Notes under the pieces: model-generated
Database searches by the model: none
Told to the model about the DNA's origin: nothing
Seen by the model: the letters and a program-made list of their open reading frames with translations, nothing else
Source of the DNA: Ensifer sp. MPMI2T
Lineage (GTDB): Bacteria; Pseudomonadota; Alphaproteobacteria; Rhizobiales; Rhizobiaceae
Direction of reading: 5' to 3'
DNA length: 64,000 nt
Assembly (NCBI RefSeq): GCF_004827385.1
Contig: NZ_SRXN01000005.1
Coordinates: forward strand, 124,001-188,000
Translations under genes and position numbers: made by a program
Shown here: positions 10,258 to 18,404 of the stretch, piece after piece
Layout of the letters: every line of letters starts with the position of its first letter
How positions within the stretch are numbered: the first letter of the stretch is position 1

Positions 10258-11324
10258 GCGACGATTTCAAGAACCGTGGGCGCAAGCCTGTCGCCTTCTC
10301 CGTCGAGCCAGACGAGCAGACCAAGGAGCGACAACAACAACGACGCGCCCCTGCAAGCTTCAGCGACCGGGTCGTCATGACGCCTGATGCCGAAGACCCG
10401 TTCATCGAAACAACTGCGGCGATCGAAGCGCTCAATTTGCCGGAAGCAAGACCGCGTCGCCGTCGGTTTTCCTTCGGCAAAGTGGCGGTGGGTGCGCTGG
10501 GGATACTGCTTTCGCTTGCCTTGGGATTGTGGATCGATCGCCTGGTGCGTGACCTCTTTTCCCGCGCCGATTGGCTTGGCTACTGCGCGATCGCCGTCGT
10601 CGCGATTGGCGCCCTCGCCTTCCTGGTCGTCATCGTGCGCGAACTCTCCGGCATGATGCAGCTGACGGCGATACAGCATTTGAAAAAAGATGTCGGTGAA
10701 GCTGCGGCCAGCACCAAGACCGCGCGTGGCGCAACCGCGAGGCTTGTCCACCTGCTTGCCGCCAATCCTCGCACTGCAAAAGGCCGCGCACGCCTTGCTG
10801 AAACCGAGGGCGAGATCATTGACGGCCCTCATCTCATCGAATTGACCGAGCGGGAATTGCTGACGCCGCTTGACCGCGAAGCCCGCCGGATCATTCTCGC
10901 CGCCTCGAAACGCGTGTCGATCGTGACAGCCGTAAGTCCACGCGCTCTCGTCGATCTCGGCTATGTTCTTTACGAATCGGCCCGGATGATCCGTGCAATG
11001 GCGGAGCTCTACGGCGGTCGCCCGGGCACGTTCGGCATGCTGCGGCTCATGCGCGACGTTATCGCACATCTCGCCGTTACCGGCTCGATTGCCGCCGGCG
11101 ACAGCCTCATCCAACAGGTTCTGGGCCACGGCCTTGCATCTAAACTGTCCGCGCGTCTTGGCGAAGGGGTCATCAACGGACTGATGACCGCGCGCATCGG
11201 GATAGCGGCGATGGATCTTTGCCGCCCTATGCCGTTCCGTGCGCTGAAGCGGCCGGGGATCGGAGACTTTCTGTCCGATCTCGCGCCCGGCGCGTCGCGT
11301 TCGGCAGATCGACCCGAGAGCTGA
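10254..11324 (+). CDS. ycjF: YcjF-family inner-membrane protein
   Basis: 356 residues, TIGR01620/DUF697 type. Two adjacent transmembrane helices near residues 79-100 and 105-130 are followed by a soluble C-terminal domain (LVHLLAANPRTAKGRARL... and GSIAAGDSLIQQVLGHGLASKLSARLGEG). It is translationally coupled to ycjX. The pair is conserved across proteobacteria; the biochemical role is unknown. The stop lies 12 bases from the convergent stop of the oxidoreductase gene. Confidence 0.9.
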   Translation: MSDDFKNRGRKPVAFSVEPDEQTKERQQQRRAPASFSDRVVMTPDAEDPFIETTAAIEALNLPEARPRRRRFSFGKVAVGALGILLSLALGLWIDRLVRDLFSRADWLGYCAIAVVAIGALAFLVVIVRELSGMMQLTAIQHLKKDVGEAAASTKTARGATARLVHLLAANPRTAKGRARLAETEGEIIDGPHLIELTERELLTPLDREARRIILAASKRVSIVTAVSPRALVDLGYVLYESARMIRAMAELYGGRPGTFGMLRLMRDVIAHLAVTGSIAAGDSLIQQVLGHGLASKLSARLGEGVINGLMTARIGIAAMDLCRPMPFRALKRPGIGDFLSDLAPGASRSADRPES

Positions 11325-11336
11325 TCCCTGCCGGCT

Positions 11337-12128
11337 TTATATGCCCGCATACCAGTCGTAGCCGAGGTCCTCCCAGAAACCGCCCTTCCCCTGACCGTAC
11401 GGTGCAAGGTCGGAAACGAGCTCGATCGAGCGAATGTATTTCGCCATTTTGTATCCGAGCTGACGCTCCACCCGTAGGCGCAAGGGGGCGCCATTCGCGA
11501 CTGGGAGTGGTTCCCCGTTCAAGCCATAGGCAAGAATCGTCTGCGGGTGGCGGGCATCCAGCATATCGATCGACTCGTAATAGGCGACCTCCCCGGAGAG
11601 GCCGAGATTCATCGTGTCGAAGCATCGAAATAGCACGTACCGTGCCTCCGACTTCACCCCCGCTTCGTCCAGAACAGCGGAGAGCGGGACACCCGTCCAC
11701 TTGGCGATGCAACTCCAGCCTTCGACGCAATCGTGCCGGGTGATGTGCGTGCGTGACGGCATGTTGCGCAACTCGTCGAGCGACAGCCGCAGTCGCCGGT
11801 CGACAAGGCCGCCGACGTCCAAACGGTAGCCGGCGAAGCCGGCAACCCGAAGCGCGATGTAAGTGGCGTCGGTCGGGTCGGTTGAGCCGTTCGGCCTCTG
11901 CCCCTGGCGGATCTCGCTCTCCGAAAATTCCTTTGCCAGACCGTCCGCCCCGATCAGGAAACGCTGGACGCGATAGGTCAGGCCATTCGCCTTGGCCATT
12001 ACGTCACGCGCGGTTGCCCCGCTCGACAGCATGCCGTCCAATGCATCGCATCCGGCAAGCGGCAACGTCGAGGCTGCGACACCTGCCACGGTCAAAAACC
12101 GCCTACGGTTGATGATGATCCGGCTCAT
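11337..12128 (-). CDS. Sulfite-oxidase-type molybdopterin oxidoreductase, exported
   Basis: 263 residues. The N-terminus has a twin-arginine signal (NRRRFLTVAG) followed by LPLAGC, which resembles a lipobox, so it may be a Tat-exported lipoprotein. The molybdenum-ligand cysteine of the oxidoreductase molybdopterin domain is Cys134 in RHDCVEGWSCIAKW. The C-terminal LRVERQLGYKMAKYIRSIELV fits the fold. It is related to MsrP/YedY but shorter than most. It overlaps the upstream cytochrome b gene by ATGA, so that protein is the likely electron partner. The physiological substrate is unknown. Confidence 0.85.
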   Translation of the reverse strand: MSRIIINRRRFLTVAGVAASTLPLAGCDALDGMLSSGATARDVMAKANGLTYRVQRFLIGADGLAKEFSESEIRQGQRPNGSTDPTDATYIALRVAGFAGYRLDVGGLVDRRLRLSLDELRNMPSRTHITRHDCVEGWSCIAKWTGVPLSAVLDEAGVKSEARYVLFRCFDTMNLGLSGEVAYYESIDMLDARHPQTILAYGLNGEPLPVANGAPLRLRVERQLGYKMAKYIRSIELVSDLAPYGQGKGGFWEDLGYDWYAGI

Positions 12129-12979
12129 CGTTCGGATCCTCCCTCGGCTGCCTCGCCGTCGATTCGGTACCGTCCGGTCACCATGGAGCGCATCTCGTTG
12201 ATCGGTCCGGCGGCAAAGACCATGAAGATGTGGATGGCAAAGAAGCCGACGAGCAGCAGCATGACAACAAAATGGATCGTGCGCGCCGCCTGGCGGCCGC
12301 CGAAGATCTCCGTGAGCCAGGGCATGGCGGCGTTCATTCCCGGTGACATCGTCAGTCCCGTCAGGATCATGAGCGGGAAAAGCACCAGAAGAACAATCGC
12401 ATAGGAGATTTTCTGAAGACCGGTGTAAGAGCGGCAATGATGGAAACGGAACCGCAAGTGCTCGAGGAAACTGCCCGGTAAGCCGCGAATATCGGAGAAG
12501 GACGGCAGGATATCGCGCCGCAGATGGCCGTTGATCAGGCTCGCAGCAAACCACGAGATAAACGTGGCTGCGAACAGCCAAGCGAAGAAGAAGTGGACAA
12601 CCCTGCCTGTCGCAAGATCGTGGTAGGAGGGCACCGTAAGCCAGCCCGGAAACGCCTCGTACACGCGGCTGTCCTCCGGTCCGCTGACACCGAGAAGGCC
12701 GGTGGTGTCGATACGTCGACCGAACAACGTCGTGAGCCCTTCGGCATTGCCGTCGGCTCCCCTGACGGCGCGGATCGACAGCACGCTGTTGTCGAATGCG
12801 AAGCCGGATTGTTCGCCGATATAAAGTGATGGGTGGGCATTGAAGATTTGCAAGCCGCTGAGGAGCAGGAAAAACAGCGCGACCGCCCATGTCCAGTGCG
12901 TGACCCGCGTCACGATGCCATGACGACGAATCGTCGTCCGCTGCGAGTGAATGTCGTGCTTTTCTATCGCCGTCGCCAT
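12125..12979 (-). CDS. Cytochrome b561/hydrogenase-type b haem membrane protein
   Basis: 284 residues with four to five transmembrane helices. Candidate haem-ligand histidines are in RVTHWTWA (residues about 25-32), GRVVHFFFAW, and RTIHFVVMLLLVGFFAIHIFMV near the C-terminus. The fold matches the Ni-hydrogenase/cytochrome b561-type domain. It is the first gene of a two-gene operon with the molybdoenzyme and probably passes electrons between quinone and that periplasmic enzyme. A region of about 70 residues between helices 1 and 2 is probably periplasmic. Confidence 0.87.
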   Translation of the reverse strand: MATAIEKHDIHSQRTTIRRHGIVTRVTHWTWAVALFFLLLSGLQIFNAHPSLYIGEQSGFAFDNSVLSIRAVRGADGNAEGLTTLFGRRIDTTGLLGVSGPEDSRVYEAFPGWLTVPSYHDLATGRVVHFFFAWLFAATFISWFAASLINGHLRRDILPSFSDIRGLPGSFLEHLRFRFHHCRSYTGLQKISYAIVLLVLFPLMILTGLTMSPGMNAAMPWLTEIFGGRQAARTIHFVVMLLLVGFFAIHIFMVFAAGPINEMRSMVTGRYRIDGEAAEGGSER

Positions 12980-13219
12980 GTCCGAGACCTCCCGCGATAT
13001 GACAGTGACGTAACAGGCGGCGATAGAGTTTCAAAAACACATCTGCCCCCATCGACGCAATTCCCGGTGAGGCCTGCGTGAGCCGCGCGAACGGCCCATT
13101 TCAAAGCGAGAATATCCGGGCGGACTGGCATGTATATGAGCAATAAAGAAACCGTCCATTAACCATTTCAGCGCAAATGTGGTTACCAGTTTCGGACGTT
13201 GACCCATCAAGGATCGATT

Positions 13220-13771
13220 ATGTTCACGCGCCCTTCTTTGATCGTTCGCGGCGTTGCCGCTTTTGCGCTTGCTGCCACTGTCGGTCTTGCGACGCCGGCA
13301 TCATCCGGCGCCCGCGACAAGGCCTTTTTCGAGAAGGTAGCCGGCCAGTGGAAAGGCCCCGGCGAGATCGTCGCCGGCAAATACAAGGGCACGAAATTCA
13401 CGTGCGACCTTACTGGCGAACCGACATCGGGTGCAGATACCGGGATCAAGCTTGACGGTTTCTGCCGAGTCGGCGTCTTCAAGCAGCCGATGTCCGCCAT
13501 GATCACGCAGAAGGGCAACAGCTACACCGGCAAGTTTCTCGATGGTGCCGACGGCAAGGGGCTCGATGTGGTTTCGGGCAGTGTCGCCAAGGACAAGGTC
13601 GTCGTCGGAATCAACCGCAAGCAACTCAATGGCGCGATGATCGCCCGCCTGCAGGACGCGGAGACCATGAACATCACGATCTCCGTCAAGGTCGAGGAGA
13701 CCATGATCCCGGTCATCGGCGTCAATCTCAACCGACAAATGGACAATATCGCCGTCGGCTCGATCAAGTAG
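13220..13771 (+). CDS. Small secreted protein, unknown function
   Basis: 183 residues. A Sec signal peptide (RGVAAFALAATVGLATPASSGA) covers roughly residues 8-31. The mature part is beta-rich and hydrophilic, with an early segment FEKVAGQWKGPGEIVAGKYKGTKF and a conserved-looking ending NLNRQMDNIAVGSIK. I do not recognise a named function; similar proteins in rhizobia are annotated as hypothetical. The ATG at 13220 has AAGGA upstream. It is transcribed alone. Confidence 0.8.
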   Translation: MFTRPSLIVRGVAAFALAATVGLATPASSGARDKAFFEKVAGQWKGPGEIVAGKYKGTKFTCDLTGEPTSGADTGIKLDGFCRVGVFKQPMSAMITQKGNSYTGKFLDGADGKGLDVVSGSVAKDKVVVGINRKQLNGAMIARLQDAETMNITISVKVEETMIPVIGVNLNRQMDNIAVGSIK

Positions 13772-13781
13772 CGAGGAAAGA

Positions 13782-13824
13782 CTACAGCGCCGCGCGCCCA
13801 ATCAGACGCGCAAAGGTCGCTGTA
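13782..13824. repeat. RIME-like repeat (right palindrome)
   Basis: An imperfect palindrome whose ends are CTACAGCG and CGCTGTA, with an inner GACGCGCAAAGGTCG. Copies of the same block occur at 38685-38743, 61234-61277 and within 63042-63148. It lies between the convergent secreted-protein gene and folK and could form a strong RNA hairpin. Confidence 0.8.
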
Positions 13825-13890
13825 CGATCAAAGAAAACAGGCAAACGGCCCGGCCTTGGCGCCGGGCGTCTCTGAAGAAAGTTCCAGCGT

Positions 13891-14415
13891 TCACCTGCGT
13901 CGGCGCCACCAATCGGCGTCGCCATCCGCCACTTCAATTCCGGTGACATCGGCATCGTTCAGCCACTCGCGGACAGTACGCCCTTCTATTGAAAGGTCGG
14001 CGGCGAAGTCGGCAAGCGGCATCAGCACGAAACCGCGCACCGTCATGCGCGGGTGCGGTAATTCGAGTCTTTCGTTCGCTGAGCTCATTTCATCAAAGGT
14101 CAGCAAGTCGATATCGATCGTGCGCGGGCCCCAGCGCTCCTTGCGAATGCGCTTCATCGCCCGCTCGATATCAAGGCAGGTGTCGAGCAACGCCTCGGGA
14201 TCGAGCGCCGTCTCTACCTCGGCGCAGGCGTTGAAGAACCAGGCCTGATCGGTCTTGCCCCAGGGCGGTGTTCGGTAGAGCCGCGATACGGCGGTGACTT
14301 TGCAATCCCGTCTTTCGTCGAGTGCGCTCAACGCCTCCGCCATCGCCCGCGGCGGATCACCGAGATTGCCGCCGAGACCGAGTGTCGCGCGTCGCCACGT
14401 CCTATTCTGCGACAT
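13891..14415 (-). CDS. folK: 6-hydroxymethyl-7,8-dihydropterin pyrophosphokinase
   Basis: 174 residues. FolK transfers pyrophosphate from ATP to 6-hydroxymethyl-7,8-dihydropterin in folate synthesis. Diagnostic motifs are LGLGGNLGDP at the N-terminus, RLYRTPPWG, and the signature ERWGPRTIDIDLLTFDE. The start MSQNRTWRR at 14415 overlaps the end of folB by 14 bases. It is the last gene of the folP-folB-folK operon. Confidence 0.97.
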   Translation of the reverse strand: MSQNRTWRRATLGLGGNLGDPPRAMAEALSALDERRDCKVTAVSRLYRTPPWGKTDQAWFFNACAEVETALDPEALLDTCLDIERAMKRIRKERWGPRTIDIDLLTFDEMSSANERLELPHPRMTVRGFVLMPLADFAADLSIEGRTVREWLNDADVTGIEVADGDADWWRRRR

Positions 14416-14773
14416 GCTCGACCGTGACTTCCACGTAATCCAGCACGCCCGGGACCGGTGCGTTCGGCTTGCGGATCGAAACCTTCGCGCGCCGGATTTG
14501 CCGGAAGCGTGCACAAAGGGTCTTCGCTACCTCAAGCGCCAGCGCTTCGATCAGGTAGCGCCGGCGACCGGTGACGATTCTCTCGATTTCTGCAAAGGCG
14601 ATGCCGTAATGCACGGTGTCGTCGATGCAATCTTCTGCGAGCGCCGTGCCCTGCTCTACCTCGAGTTCGGCATCAACGAAGAAGCGCTGCCCCAGAAACT
14701 CCTCCTCGTCGAGCACGCCGTGGCGGGCAAAGAAAGCGCAATTCTTCAAGGTGATGATGTAGGTCGCAGTCAT
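14402..14773 (-). CDS. folB: Dihydroneopterin aldolase
   Basis: 123 residues. FolB converts 7,8-dihydroneopterin to 6-hydroxymethyl-7,8-dihydropterin and glycolaldehyde. Seen: ITLKNCAFFARHGVLDEEEFLGQRFFVD (substrate-binding start typical of FolB), VHYGIAF and a C-terminal VSIRKPNAPVPGVLDYVEVTVE. The start ATG overlaps the folP stop as ATGA, so the genes are translationally coupled. Confidence 0.97.
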   Translation of the reverse strand: MTATYIITLKNCAFFARHGVLDEEEFLGQRFFVDAELEVEQGTALAEDCIDDTVHYGIAFAEIERIVTGRRRYLIEALALEVAKTLCARFRQIRRAKVSIRKPNAPVPGVLDYVEVTVEHVAE

Positions 14774-15639
14774 GGCTTCGTATCCCGTCGGCTGTTCTTT
14801 GCGGCCAGCATAGCATCTACCACTACCAGTGCATCCCTGTTGATTGCGACATCATGCACCCGAAATATCGCAGCGCCTGCGGCCCTGAGAAGCGCGGTCG
14901 TCGCCGCCGTTCCGACGTCACGCGCCGGTGCATCTCGTCCGGTGACCGCGCCGATGAAGCGCTTCCGCGACGTTCCGACCAGGATCGGCAAGCCGAAGCG
15001 ATGCAACTCGCCGAAGCGCGCCATCAATTCGAGATTTTCATCGGTATCCTTGGCAAAGCCGAAACCCGGGTCGAGTACGATTTTCTCCCGTGCGACGCCG
15101 GCCTTGGCTGCGATGTTGAGCGATCGTTCGAGAAAGTGAAACTGGTCTTCAACGACGTCATCGAGTTTCTGCCTGTCGCGGCCCGTGTGCATGATACAGA
15201 GCCCCGCCCCCGTTGCCGCCGCGACATCCGCGATTGCCGGCTCGCGCTGCAGTCCGTGCACGTCATTGACGATGTGGGCGCCGGCTTCTACGGCGAGACG
15301 CGCCGTTTCGGCGCGGTAGGTGTCGACGGAAATGATTGCGTCGGTTTCGCGAGCGAGCCTGTCGATCACAGGAAGGATGCGCGCCTGTTCCTCTTCGGCC
15401 GTCACCGGCTCTGCGTCCGGACGGGTGGATTCGCCACCGACATCGAGGATTTCCGCGCCTTGCTGCAGCGCATGCACACCCGCAGTCACGGCCGCAGCGG
15501 CATCGATGAAACGCCCACCGTCGGAGAACGAATCCGGCGTGACGTTGATGATCGCCATCAAAACGCCACGCGACCCTAGTTCGAGACAGCGCCCATGCGC
15601 CAATTGCCAACGAGACATCTGAAATGGACTGATCGTCAT
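14770..15639 (-). CDS. folP: Dihydropteroate synthase
   Basis: 289 residues. FolP joins p-aminobenzoate to dihydropterin pyrophosphate and is the target of sulfonamides. Signatures are MAIINVTPDSFSDGG, DVGGESTRPDAEPV, DPGFGFAKDTDENLELM and GTSRKRFIG. I chose ATG 15639 (GGATCACGGGA upstream) over ATG 15675, which adds 12 residues with a weaker ribosome site. It is first in folP-folB-folK and divergent from the DUF922 gene. Confidence 0.95.
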   Translation of the reverse strand: MTISPFQMSRWQLAHGRCLELGSRGVLMAIINVTPDSFSDGGRFIDAAAAVTAGVHALQQGAEILDVGGESTRPDAEPVTAEEEQARILPVIDRLARETDAIISVDTYRAETARLAVEAGAHIVNDVHGLQREPAIADVAAATGAGLCIMHTGRDRQKLDDVVEDQFHFLERSLNIAAKAGVAREKIVLDPGFGFAKDTDENLELMARFGELHRFGLPILVGTSRKRFIGAVTGRDAPARDVGTAATTALLRAAGAAIFRVHDVAINRDALVVVDAMLAAKNSRRDTKP

Positions 15640-15845
15640 GTTCCCGTGATCCTGCGATGCGGAGAAGTGTCCCATATTCTTCGGGCCGCCGAGAATGGGT
15701 CAGTTCGTTCTATATCAAATGCTTGCGAAGATTTCTTCACATCACTCCGAGTGTTCCGCGCGCCATCTCCAGTCGATTTGTGTTGCGCTCGCGCTGGCTA
15801 TGCCCCAAGCTTCAACGAAGTTCAACCAAAGAGAACCACGCATTG

Positions 15846-16472
15846 ATGTCCCGAGTCCGCGTTCCGCTGAAAACCGCTCTCGTCGCGCTCCTCGTCTGCC
15901 TGCCGTTGGGGAGCGCCGCTGCAGAAACCGTGTTCAGCAAGAGCTTCACTTACTTCTCGATCGGCGGTCGCACCGCTGCCGAACTCGACAAGGCACTTGC
16001 TGCGGCCGGCCCTCAGATGACAAGCACGGGCGCGCGCCACCCGGGAGCCACGCGGATCAAGTTCGGTGGCACGATCACCTATGTCAGCCGCGGCGGGCGC
16101 TGCGCCATCGGCACGGCGCGCGTGACGCTCAGCACGCGTATCATCCTGCCGCGTTGGAAATATCGCAAACAGGCGGGGCGTGATCTCGCATTGGTTTGGG
16201 ACACGCTCGCAAGCGACATTAAGCGGCATGAGGAGCGGCATGCGGAGATCGCCCGCAATCATGCTCGCCAGATGGAAAAAGCGTTTCTAGCGTTGAAACC
16301 GGAAGCGGACTGCGAGCGTATGCAAGCTAAAGTGGCTCGGACAAGCGCGGCTGAAATCGAAAGCCACGATAAGGATCAGGCACGCTTTGACCGCACTGAG
16401 GCCGCAAACTTCGATCGCCGCATGATCCGGTTGCTGCAATACCGGCTGGATAGCCTCAAAGGTGGGCGCTGA
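15846..16472 (+). CDS. Secreted DUF922-type putative zinc peptidase
   Basis: 208 residues with a Sec signal peptide (residues about 8-27, LVALLVCLPLGSAAA). The family feature is SDIKRHEERHAEIARNH, an HExxH-like motif (HEERH) that suggests a metal-binding active site, preceded by a hydrophilic beta region with FGGTITYVSRGGRCAIG. The C-terminal part is a charged helix. Peptidase activity is inferred for the family rather than shown. ATG 15846 is placed just before the signal peptide; upstream in-frame codons lack a signal sequence. Confidence 0.75.
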   Translation: MSRVRVPLKTALVALLVCLPLGSAAAETVFSKSFTYFSIGGRTAAELDKALAAAGPQMTSTGARHPGATRIKFGGTITYVSRGGRCAIGTARVTLSTRIILPRWKYRKQAGRDLALVWDTLASDIKRHEERHAEIARNHARQMEKAFLALKPEADCERMQAKVARTSAAEIESHDKDQARFDRTEAANFDRRMIRLLQYRLDSLKGGR

Positions 16473-16673
16473 GGCCGTCGCCTCCTGCCCTTCGCGCTGC
16501 GATTCACCACGCGACTGTCCGCCCTGCTGAAGAAGCAAAAATTCGCCCCCCAAGAACAGGGTGACTATAACCTGGGAGTGCACAAGGCGGCTGCGCAAAA
16601 CCCACGGTATTTTATTGGCGAATTCTAACGATGGCAGTGGGACGCCGACTCAGCTATATTGTTACTATGAGAT

Positions 16674-16701
16674 GAGAGGTTGATTTGAAGTTCAACCTCT
16701 C
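16674..16701. other. Inverted repeat in the gene-free gap
   Basis: GAGAGGTTGA and TCAACCTCTC form a perfect 10-bp stem with an 8-base loop. No T run follows, so it is not a typical terminator. It may be an operator or part of an upstream transcript; no gene overlaps it. Confidence 0.5.
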
Positions 16702-16842
16702 GGCGAGATGGGCGTTTAGCTGTCGGTCGGTAGTAAGACGTCGTACTCGTATCAGACTTTATTTTGGTTTCGCATCGTTGTTTCAGGCTTTTAATACAGC
16801 GCCGAAGCAATGAAGCAAAAACAGGTTCTCCTGGCGTGTCCT

Positions 16843-16927
16843 GGTGCAGCAGATGCTCCCTCCCTCATCTGTCTGCGATACGCCCTCCTTGCCTCGCTCG
16901 TCGACGCGACCAGCGAGGCATTTTTTT
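16843..16927 (+). ncRNA. Candidate trans-acting sRNA with C-rich anti-SD loop
   Basis: The stretch encodes two strong hairpins. The first has stem GCAG-CAGATG (16846-16855) pairing with CATCTG-(T)-CTGC (16866-16876), presenting the loop CTCCCTCCCT that could pair with Shine-Dalgarno sequences. The second is a terminator (16891-16927). The stretch lies in a 540-base gene-free gap. The layout resembles rhizobial sRNAs with exposed C-rich loops, such as the alpha-r8/MmgR group, but that match is from memory of architecture only. The 5' end is a guess. Confidence 0.65.
16891..16927 (+). terminator. Strong Rho-independent terminator of the candidate sRNA
   Basis: Stem GCCTCGCT / AGCGAGGC extended past one mismatch by GTCG / CGAC, loop ACG, then seven T. 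No protein gene precedes it on the plus strand within 400 bases, which points to a non-coding transcript. Confidence 0.88.
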
Positions 16928-16942
16928 GCGTGCTGTGCAACT

Positions 16943-16995
16943 GCATGCAGAAATTCCAAGTTCTACAGCGACCTTTGCGCCTCCGGCGCGTCTGG
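16943..16995. repeat. RIME-like repeat fragment
   Basis: Contains CTACAGCGACCTTTGCGC followed by a short CGGCGCGTCTGG, matching the right half of the element at 63042-63148. It begins only about 16 bases after the terminator of the candidate sRNA and ends before the ferredoxin stop. Confidence 0.65.
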
Positions 16996-17014
16996 TTGGA
17001 CGGCTGCCCGGAGA

Positions 17015-17335
17015 TCAGGCCTGGCGCTCCGGAACATGGACGACCAATCCGTCCAGAGCCTCGCTCATCTTGATCTGACAGGAAAGCCGCGACGTCGGAC
17101 GCACGTCGTAGGCGAAGTCCAGCATGTCTTCTTCCATTGCCTCCGGCGCGCCGACGGCAGCCGCCCACTCGTCGTCGACATAGACATGACAGGTCGCGCA
17201 GGCGCAGGCGCCGCCGCATTCGGCTTCGATGCCCGGCACAGAATTGCGAACCGCATTCTCCATGACCGTGGAGCCGTTCTCGACATCGAGTTCGTGGCGC
17301 GTGCCGTCAAAGGCTACGATCGTAAGTTTTGTCAT
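17015..17335 (-). CDS. Adrenodoxin-type [2Fe-2S] ferredoxin
   Basis: 106 residues. The cluster ligands follow the vertebrate/bacterial adrenodoxin pattern: [11 protein letters not shown] supplies three cysteines and RLSCQIKM the fourth. Such ferredoxins donate electrons to cytochrome P450s, oxygenases or Fe-S assembly. ATG 17335 ([11 protein letters not shown]) fits the family N-terminus; 14 extra in-frame residues upstream are unlike it. No oxygenase or reductase is adjacent, so the partner is unknown. Confidence 0.93.
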   Translation of the reverse strand: MTKLTIVAFDGTRHELDVENGSTVMENAVRNSVPGIEAECGGACACATCHVYVDDEWAAAVGAPEAMEEDMLDFAYDVRPTSRLSCQIKMSEALDGLVVHVPERQA

Positions 17336-17536
17336 TTCACTTTCCGGATTGGCTTGTAGGATTGGCCGCCAGCGCAAGATCCTGTTCTAGCAGGCGGCGA
17401 CGGCGCGAATTTAGCGCACGTTCTTCCAACAAATTGGCCAGTCAGTCAACAACAGCCGGTCGTGCCCTCGTGGCACATGCTCGCCGGCGCGGCCACAAAG
17501 GTGTGTGATACACGAGGCGCCGCAACAGAGTTGAAG

Positions 17537-17902
17537 TCAGCGGCAAAGCTTCAGAATGAAAAGCTCGGTCACGAGCACGGCCGCGCCGAGCGCGCCGGCA
17601 AGGATCGCATTTCCCGGTTCGCGTTCTATCGCGGCGGCCGCCTCTGCGACGTCGACGGCTCCGACAGCGAGCGCCGCACCTTTAAGCTGGTGCGCAGCCA
17701 GGACGCGCCGATCAGCGTCACTACCGGCGATCTCGCCCACCGCTTGCCGCGCCTGCCGCGCAAACAACTGCAGAACTTCGATCTCCAGTTCCTTGTCTCC
17801 CATCGTCTGCTTGCCGAGATGGGCGAAGTCGATGGGCTTCTTGCCGAGGGATGAACTTCCCTGGTTGTCCGGTGCCTCGAAGGCTATTTTGAGTGCCGCC
17901 AT
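17537..17902 (-). CDS. Stand-alone HPt phosphotransfer protein
   Basis: 121 residues. The HPt motif AAHQLKGAALAVGA places the phospho-accepting His at about residue 71; the rest is helical, as expected for an HPt bundle. Such proteins carry phosphate between a hybrid kinase and a response regulator. It is divergent from the growth-pole gene. It differs from ChpT, which has a dimeric histidine-kinase-like fold. The start ATG has AGGA ten bases upstream. Partners cannot be named from sequence. Confidence 0.85.
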   Translation of the reverse strand: MAALKIAFEAPDNQGSSSLGKKPIDFAHLGKQTMGDKELEIEVLQLFARQARQAVGEIAGSDADRRVLAAHQLKGAALAVGAVDVAEAAAAIEREPGNAILAGALGAAVLVTELFILKLCR

Positions 17903-18033
17903 GGGTCAGTTTCCTGTCAATAGGTGTCACGATTGCCGGCGTTGTCGTACCGCATAGAGAATGCGTGGATCATCGGCCGGTGCCGCTGCCATCGGCTTAA
18001 AGCGCGATGCCAGCGGCTGAGGAATCTGAGGAA

Positions 18034-18051
18034 ATGGTTAATGGATGTTAA
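18034..18051. promoter_or_regulatory. CtrA-like half sites upstream of the growth-pole gene
   Basis: The sequence contains TTAACCAT on the minus strand and TTAA-N6-TTAA on the plus strand. The CtrA consensus is TTAA-N7-TTAA with TTAACCAT as a common variant, so the spacing is one base short. This AT-rich motif can arise by chance. Confidence 0.35.
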
Positions 18052-18097
18052 ACGGGCTGATTTCCTTGGCTTTTCCCAGCGGAAGGCCGTCATTCTG

Positions 18098-18112
18098 TTA
18101 AGAAATCATTAG
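18098..18112 (+). promoter_or_regulatory. CtrA-like site TTAA-N7-TTAG
   Basis: Matches the CtrA consensus TTAA-N7-TTAA at seven of eight fixed positions with correct spacing. It lies about 290 bases before the growth-pole gene start. Support is by motif only. Confidence 0.4.
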
Positions 18113-18404
18113 GATTTTAATGAATGCGGATTGCACTTAATTGTAAGAACCTGGCTAATGTGTCACTACGATACGGTCAGGAACGTGTTTGCGTACGAAA
18201 GTGGCAACTGTTCCGGTGGATAAGCTCTGTGCTCGGTGCCGAAAGGCCTTAGTTCCGGCTATCCATCGAGGCAATGGAATGGGTGATCAGACAGGGTATT
18301 AGTCAGATATCCTGGCGTCACCGCCCTGTTTCGGATGTCTTCGGGTGCCTCCGCGGCGCCGCGGAGATGGCCATCGGCGGGCAATAGTAGTGAGGCGTAT
18401 CCCT

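Larger units (their letters stand above)
17903..18404. other. Long upstream region of the growth-pole gene
   Basis: 502 bases between the divergent HPt gene and the growth-pole gene. No convincing small gene was found. Two CtrA-like sequences lie here and are listed separately. Confidence 0.5.

Noticed and set aside
12980..13052. Single 571-residue frame from 11337 to 13052 suggesting a fusion protein
   Set aside because: Only the part below 12128 encodes the molybdoenzyme; the rest is an out-of-frame reading of the cytochrome b gene with no protein character.
13843..13869. Hairpin GCCCGGC...GCCGGGC as a folK terminator
   Set aside because: The stem is good, but on the folK strand the following bases are CGTTTGCC without a T run, so function is doubtful.
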